Shown piece by piece: positions 59,641-64,000 of a stretch of 64,000 nt of DNA (position 1 is the first letter of the stretch; every line of letters starts with the position of its first letter). This DNA comes from Bisporella sp. PMI_857. Its lineage: Eukaryota; Ascomycota; Leotiomycetes; Helotiales; Helotiaceae. The position numbers were made by a program, and so were the translations under genes. Where the stretch lies: the NCBI GenBank assembly GCA_021307315.1, contig JAJSPD010000013.1, positions 868,001-932,000 of the forward strand, given 5' to 3'. The notes below the pieces were generated by a model. It was not told the origin of the DNA. It worked only from the letters and a program-made list of their open reading frames with translations, and did not search any database.

Positions 59641-60308
59641 GTCAAGCTACCCCTCAGATTGTTGCCCACAAGCTCTCGATATATGAGTTAGCACACAACA
59701 TGTAAAGAGTCGATGTGGGTTTTGAGATGGAAGACAATCCGCGAGGAATGCGAGCGTGGTATGTTGGTTTAAGGAGATGTCAAGCAATAGTCAAACCGCA
59801 AGATAAGGTATAAACGAAGGGGGTAAAGCTATTGGCGTTAGATGGTCCTGTAATGCAAATAGAATTGTGCGGTGCAGGAAATAAAGTGCAATGCAAAGAA
59901 GAATGATGGATTATAGCAGATGATGCAGCGATGGGAATTGGGGATTGATGATGGGAGTGATAGAAAGAGATGTTTCACAGACGGCAACGAGGCTTTAGTA
60001 TGGGGTTTAGCAGCACTGTACTGTACTGTACAGTAACAGGGAGCAGCCTTATCACAACATTGGCAGAACGGCTCTAGCCTAGTCCTAGCCTAGCCCTGGC
60101 CCTAATGCTAACCCACCCCCCCCAGCACGCCTTCAGATAAGCAAAAGCAAGCAGATCTGCTATCACGAATTTTGGGCACACGCGATGCTGTAACACACTA
60201 CAAAAATACTAGAATAATGTATAATGTCCCTAGTAGTCGTAGGGAAGTAAGTAAGTAGGTAAGTACAGTACAGTATGGTACAATACAGCTCCATGTCATA
60301 GCCAGGGC

Positions 60309-60350
60309 AAAGGAGGAGGAAGAGGAAGAGGAAGAAGAGGAGGAGGAGAG
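60309..60350. repeat. GGA/AGG purine tract
   Basis: Almost pure purine tract of GGA and GAA units, about 42 bases. Confidence 0.85.
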
Positions 60351-60749
60351 CGTTGGTCCAGGCTCTTCCTTCCCCCGCTACTTTCAACAAATGTTACTAC
60401 CATAAGTAAGATGGCTCGAAACTTAAAATGTGATGGGGGGTTTTGGAAGGGGCATCAACCGCATGGGCCACTCAAAAGCGACCACTCCCAGCCCTTGGCG
60501 CACCCCACCAACTCACCCACTGCTCCCACACGCTGAAAGAAGAGCCAACCAGTACGGGCTGCTAACGCCCAAGCTTCCCGGGGATCATGTTTTAGTGTGT
60601 GCGTACGGTACCGTAGTGCGTAATGGGCATCCCATCCTAATCCTCCAGCCTGCATCCAGCTTAGCGCATTCCACCACGCAACCCACAAAGTCAGACAAAA
60701 CGCCCCTCAATCAAAAACTGACCGCGAGGGGAATTCACATCGTTGGTGT

Positions 60750-60798
60750 GATATATATATATATATATTTATTTATTTATTTATTTATTTATCTATCT
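60750..60798. repeat. (TA)n followed by (TTTA)n microsatellite
   Basis: About nine TA units run into about seven TTTA units and two CTAT-like units; likely variable in length between strains. Confidence 0.92.
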
Positions 60799-61341
60799 AC
60801 TGTGACCTGTACGTTACAAGAATCACCTCTACACCTCTACCGTCCTGTGATAGAGTAGCCTTACTATGATAATAAATAAATAGATGGATCTGCAACTAAA
60901 GTCTTGCCTACACATACATTCCATTCAGTGATGACGAACATTTCGAATCTGATATCCTTAGTTGAATTCAAGTGCTATCTTAAAACTCAAGATTCGTGCT
61001 GTTTCGTTTGATTTAACGTCGCTGCAATCAGCGTAGGCGTTTGATCGTAGGAAAGTAAGAAACGAGATGAGAGCGTGGTTATAGTTCTGACTGAAAACCA
61101 CTAGCAAGGTCGTTCCAAATGCAACATCTCCTAGGGACCTCATTCTTCAAATTTGGCTCCCAGCGCGATAGTATGTTACTGACTTAGATTATATCGACCA
61201 CAAATCAGACGCTTTTAACCTGTTCCATGTTCCACACGCTGCAACGCCGTAAAGTCATTCCCTACCCATTCCACCTTCGCCATACACCAAAATATATGTC
61301 GAGCACCATAAGAGGCGCATTGCTTAAGTATTTGTGTTCCT

Positions 61342-63999
61342 TCATTCAACGGGAACCTGCGTCAACACATCAAACGCGCCCGTACCAACTTTACTTGTCC
61401 TGCCAATCACGATCCGCGCACTAGGACTAGACAGGTTGTCAAAATCGCCTTCGCAAACCGCATCTGCTAGGAAGCCAACAGTTGTCTCGAAGCTCATCTT
61501 CATGAAAGGACTGACGTTATCCTTCAGTCCATTTCGACTGAACCCGATGAAGCCTCCACCCCGCGTCATATAGTCAGCAATGAGATTCAAATGCCGTTGA
61601 TTGACATCTATGCCATGGCCACCAAATACACCCGAGAGCTCTTGAATGATGGTAGCTCGACAAGCTTCAACACCATACACGCGAAGCATGGCTGCGATGT
61701 CGTTTGTGGATATTTTGTTCGGATTGATGAAGTCACCATAATTCTGCATGGCTCTAAGATTGACACCTACAGTGTGCACCACCGGAGCTTTGGAAGCTTT
61801 CCCCGTCATAAAATCCTTGACGTCTTCGTCAGGTACAAATGTGCATGCCCCTATATGCGCAATCTTCTGGATTTCCACCTCACGGAGGGCATCCTCAACG
61901 ATGGTAAGCATGAGGACTTTGTCAACTCCCGCTTCGTACTCAAGAGTTAGGCGACACCACTGTCCCGCTTCTTCGTCGCAATGAAAGCTAGCAATGTCGT
62001 TGCATCTTTTTTTCACTTCAGCCTCACGGTCGGACGCTGCAGTTGAGATTACTTTAGTATCTGCCTGCAACTCATCATCCTCCTCAGGAAGCAATCGAGG
62101 ACTATGACTAATACCTTCGTCAACTTCCTCAAAGTCTTCTGGATCCATAGCATCTTGCTGAGCTTTCGATTGAATCGCATCATCTTCTTCGTCATTGGCC
62201 CCATAGCTTACAGCTTCTGCCCGATTCGCTCTTTGCTTATCGTTTGTAGCATCGTCGTCCCCTTCATCGTCGTCCTCGTCCTCGTCCACCTCTTTTGTAG
62301 CTTCAGGCCGCATTTCTTTCAGAGCACGGGATGCAGTCCCGATCTCAGCCACCCTTTTGGTCTTGGGGTCTCTATTCTTCTTCAGCGCTTTGCGAGTGAG
62401 TTGCTGTAGCCTTGGCGCGAATTTGTGTTGCAATGAATTAAGAACATCGGCTATTGTGATGGCATATGTTTCGGTATAATCCTTAGACGGGAAAAACTTG
62501 ATCTCGATATCATATGTCTTTGCTTGTGCATAAGAGATCCCTCGATCAATTCGTTCTTTAACAGTGACTGCATCGACCACCTCTGCAAGATACAATTCAC
62601 TGATAGACTTTGCAAACTTTTCGCCCGCTTCAGGTGGAAGCTCCCCATTTATATGCAGTGTCATAGTTGGTGTTGAGATCTGACCACTAGCTGTCATAAT
62701 AATCTCTCGGAGACGCGGTATACCCAACGTAACATTCTTAGCAGAATGCCCTGCCAAGTGGAAAGTATTAAGTGTCATCTGTGTCGATGGCTCTCCTATC
62801 GACTGGCCCGCAACGATACCTACTGCTTCCCCAGGTTCAACCGTTGATTTGAGGTATTTCGCCATCAAAATTTGTTCGAGAAGCTTGCGACTGCCGACGG
62901 GTTTATGTAGGCAACCAATTGCATACTTCTCCTTAACTAATCCATCTGGGTTTTTCTTGAGATAACTTGTAACCTCATTGAAGTATTTTTCGGAAGTTGC
63001 GTAAGCATGTTTGCCGGGATGAAACTGCGATTGAACTGGATCTGGGCCTTTGTTGAGATGAATGCCATCAGCACTGGCATGCTTGACAGCCTTCTTCATT
63101 TTTCTCAGGATAAGTTCCTTTTCCTCGAAGATCGCTTCAACACCATCATAATATCCCAGCTGATGCAGCTCAGAATCTAAGTTCTCTAGCACAAACTTGA
63201 AATCGCGCAAATGTTTCTGCTTCGTTACATCAAGGCCGTCTTCGCCGTAGATAAACTGGATCATTGAGCCATCTGAGTCCCTCACCGACGTGTCATAATG
63301 TATTTTGCAACCTTCCAGGCCTTTGATAATACATCTTTGCAGGTAACCAGAGCGAGACGTTTTCACGGCTGTATCAATAAGCCCTTCTCTCCCTGCCATA
63401 GCATGGAAGTAGTACTCCTGCGGACGAATGCCTGTCAAAAACCGGTTAACAACATAGCCTCCAGCTCGTATATGAGTCTCGAATGGCCTGAAGCACGGTA
63501 ACGACTTTCCGCTGACCATAACCGGAACACGACGACCTTCTAGAACTTGCTGCCCAAGATTACACGATATTAGATTGGCGTTCACAGCAGAGCCCTTGGC
63601 TCCAGAAACAGTCATATTTTGCATCTGATTCTTCGGGAACTGCTTCACCAAGCCTGTTGGAAGACATGCCATCGTTATGGCGGATGATAAATCCCGTGAG
63701 GCGCCGTTCATTAACATATCCAGGCCTGATTGTTTGCTATCGTCTCTTAAGACACCTTCCAAGCGGTCCAGGAGCTCTGGATCAGTATCCGTGGGCATTT
63801 GTTCCTCAAGACCGACATATTTAGCAGCAACTGATATGCCGACTTTATCAGCACCATTTAAAGTCTCTCTCCTCAATTTCTCTCCTTCCGGTGTTAATCG
63901 GAGGTCGTCCATACCACAAGTGAAGGCCCTCATGTGCAGAAATTTCGTGAGTAGTCGACCCAGTATGCTAAGAGTTTTGCCAGCAACCGCTGGTCCATA
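61342..63999 (-). CDS. RPA190: RNA polymerase I largest subunit, C-terminal part (partial)
   Basis: Catalytic subunit of RNA polymerase I, which makes the large rRNA precursor in the nucleolus. Only the C-terminal about 885 residues are inside the window; the frame is open to the right edge and the start lies beyond it. No intron is seen. Visible blocks are GSAVNANLISCNLGQQVLEG, FETHIRAGGYVVNRFLTGIR then PQEYYFHAMAGREGLIDTAV (funnel), EPGEAVGIVAGQSIGEPSTQ then MTLNTFHLAGHSAKNVTLGI (bridge helix/trigger loop) and the end RGGGFIGFSRNGLKDNVSPF to SKVGTGAFDVLTQVPVE. An acidic insert (DEDEDDDEGDDDATND and later acidic repeats) and absence of a heptad tail distinguish it from the Pol II subunit, and the blocks differ from the Pol III subunit. 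Confidence 0.95.
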   Translation of the reverse strand, partial: YGPAVAGKTLSILGRLLTKFLHMRAFTCGMDDLRLTPEGEKLRRETLNGADKVGISVAAKYVGLEEQMPTDTDPELLDRLEGVLRDDSKQSGLDMLMNGASRDLSSAITMACLPTGLVKQFPKNQMQNMTVSGAKGSAVNANLISCNLGQQVLEGRRVPVMVSGKSLPCFRPFETHIRAGGYVVNRFLTGIRPQEYYFHAMAGREGLIDTAVKTSRSGYLQRCIIKGLEGCKIHYDTSVRDSDGSMIQFIYGEDGLDVTKQKHLRDFKFVLENLDSELHQLGYYDGVEAIFEEKELILRKMKKAVKHASADGIHLNKGPDPVQSQFHPGKHAYATSEKYFNEVTSYLKKNPDGLVKEKYAIGCLHKPVGSRKLLEQILMAKYLKSTVEPGEAVGIVAGQSIGEPSTQMTLNTFHLAGHSAKNVTLGIPRLREIIMTASGQISTPTMTLHINGELPPEAGEKFAKSISELYLAEVVDAVTVKERIDRGISYAQAKTYDIEIKFFPSKDYTETYAITIADVLNSLQHKFAPRLQQLTRKALKKNRDPKTKRVAEIGTASRALKEMRPEATKEVDEDEDDDEGDDDATNDKQRANRAEAVSYGANDEEDDAIQSKAQQDAMDPEDFEEVDEGISHSPRLLPEEDDELQADTKVISTAASDREAEVKKRCNDIASFHCDEEAGQWCRLTLEYEAGVDKVLMLTIVEDALREVEIQKIAHIGACTFVPDEDVKDFMTGKASKAPVVHTVGVNLRAMQNYGDFINPNKISTNDIAAMLRVYGVEACRATIIQELSGVFGGHGIDVNQRHLNLIADYMTRGGGFIGFSRNGLKDNVSPFMKMSFETTVGFLADAVCEGDFDNLSSPSARIVIGRTSKVGTGAFDVLTQVPVE

Positions 64000-64000
64000 A

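Larger units (their letters stand above)
59641..61341. other. Intergenic region, PPS1 promoter and repeats
   Basis: About 1.7 kb. It includes the PPS1 leader, a cluster of TACTGTAC-type palindromic repeats at about 60012-60036 and 60260-60275, a purine run and a TA/TTTA microsatellite. Open frames at 60163-60390, 60430-60858 and 61227-61424 are repetitive or overlap the neighbouring gene and are not supported. Confidence 0.5.

Noticed and set aside
1..64000. CRISPR arrays, operons, bacterial-type promoters, 5S rRNA
   Set aside because: None are seen; gene structure is fully eukaryotic and no dispersed 5S rRNA sequence was recognised.

Overview
The window is nuclear DNA of a filamentous ascomycete (Pezizomycotina). 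This rests on many short introns of about 46-70 bases with GT..AG ends and CTRAY-type branch points, fungal-specific families (Hsl1-type kinase, Fungal_trans_2 regulator, Smi1/Knr4 domain, PPS1) and compact intergenic spacing. A leotiomycete (Helotiales) fits best in general character, but that is inference.

Layout: (1) 1-5.4 kb: an amino-acid permease (+) converging on an alpha-glucoside/sugar transporter of the major facilitator family (-). (2) 6-9.6 kb: SMC5 (-), divergent from a large Hsl1/Gin4-like septin-checkpoint kinase (+, 11.2-15.1 kb). (3) 16.5-18.2 kb: a short-chain dehydrogenase (+) and a small IFI6/IFI27-like membrane protein (-). (4) 21.5-23.0 kb: a two-finger zinc-finger regulator (-), followed by about 8 kb without a supportable intact gene. 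(5) 31.3-33.0 kb: fumarase (-) with a possible dual start. (6) 33.4-40.9 kb: an accessory, decaying stretch with a Fungal_trans_2 regulator pseudogene, an aldo-keto reductase pseudogene and an unusual tRNA-Asn gene. (7) 40.9-47 kb: choline kinase (+), an FMN-binding split-barrel protein (-) and an M20 metallodipeptidase (+), the last two divergent. (8) 49.2-54.3 kb: a ferric reductase (+) and the Rab escort protein MRS6 (-). (9) 54.6-56.9 kb: a perfect 31-bp hairpin and a broken Smi1/Knr4-like gene. (10) 57.5-64 kb: dual-specificity phosphatase PPS1 (-) and the C-terminal part of the RNA polymerase I largest subunit (-), which runs off the right edge.

Most intact genes are housekeeping (chromosome repair, morphogenesis checkpoint, TCA cycle, phospholipid synthesis, Rab prenylation, rRNA transcription) and do not form one pathway. 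The most unusual item is at 39.53-39.67 kb. A tRNA-Asn(GUU) that folds completely carries its normal anticodon-loop intron plus a second 52-base insert with the hallmarks of a spliceosomal intron (GTAAGT...CTATAG), placed exactly between the D stem and position 26. Exon coordinates were derived by hand by joining reading frames at splice sites; all full gene models close in frame.
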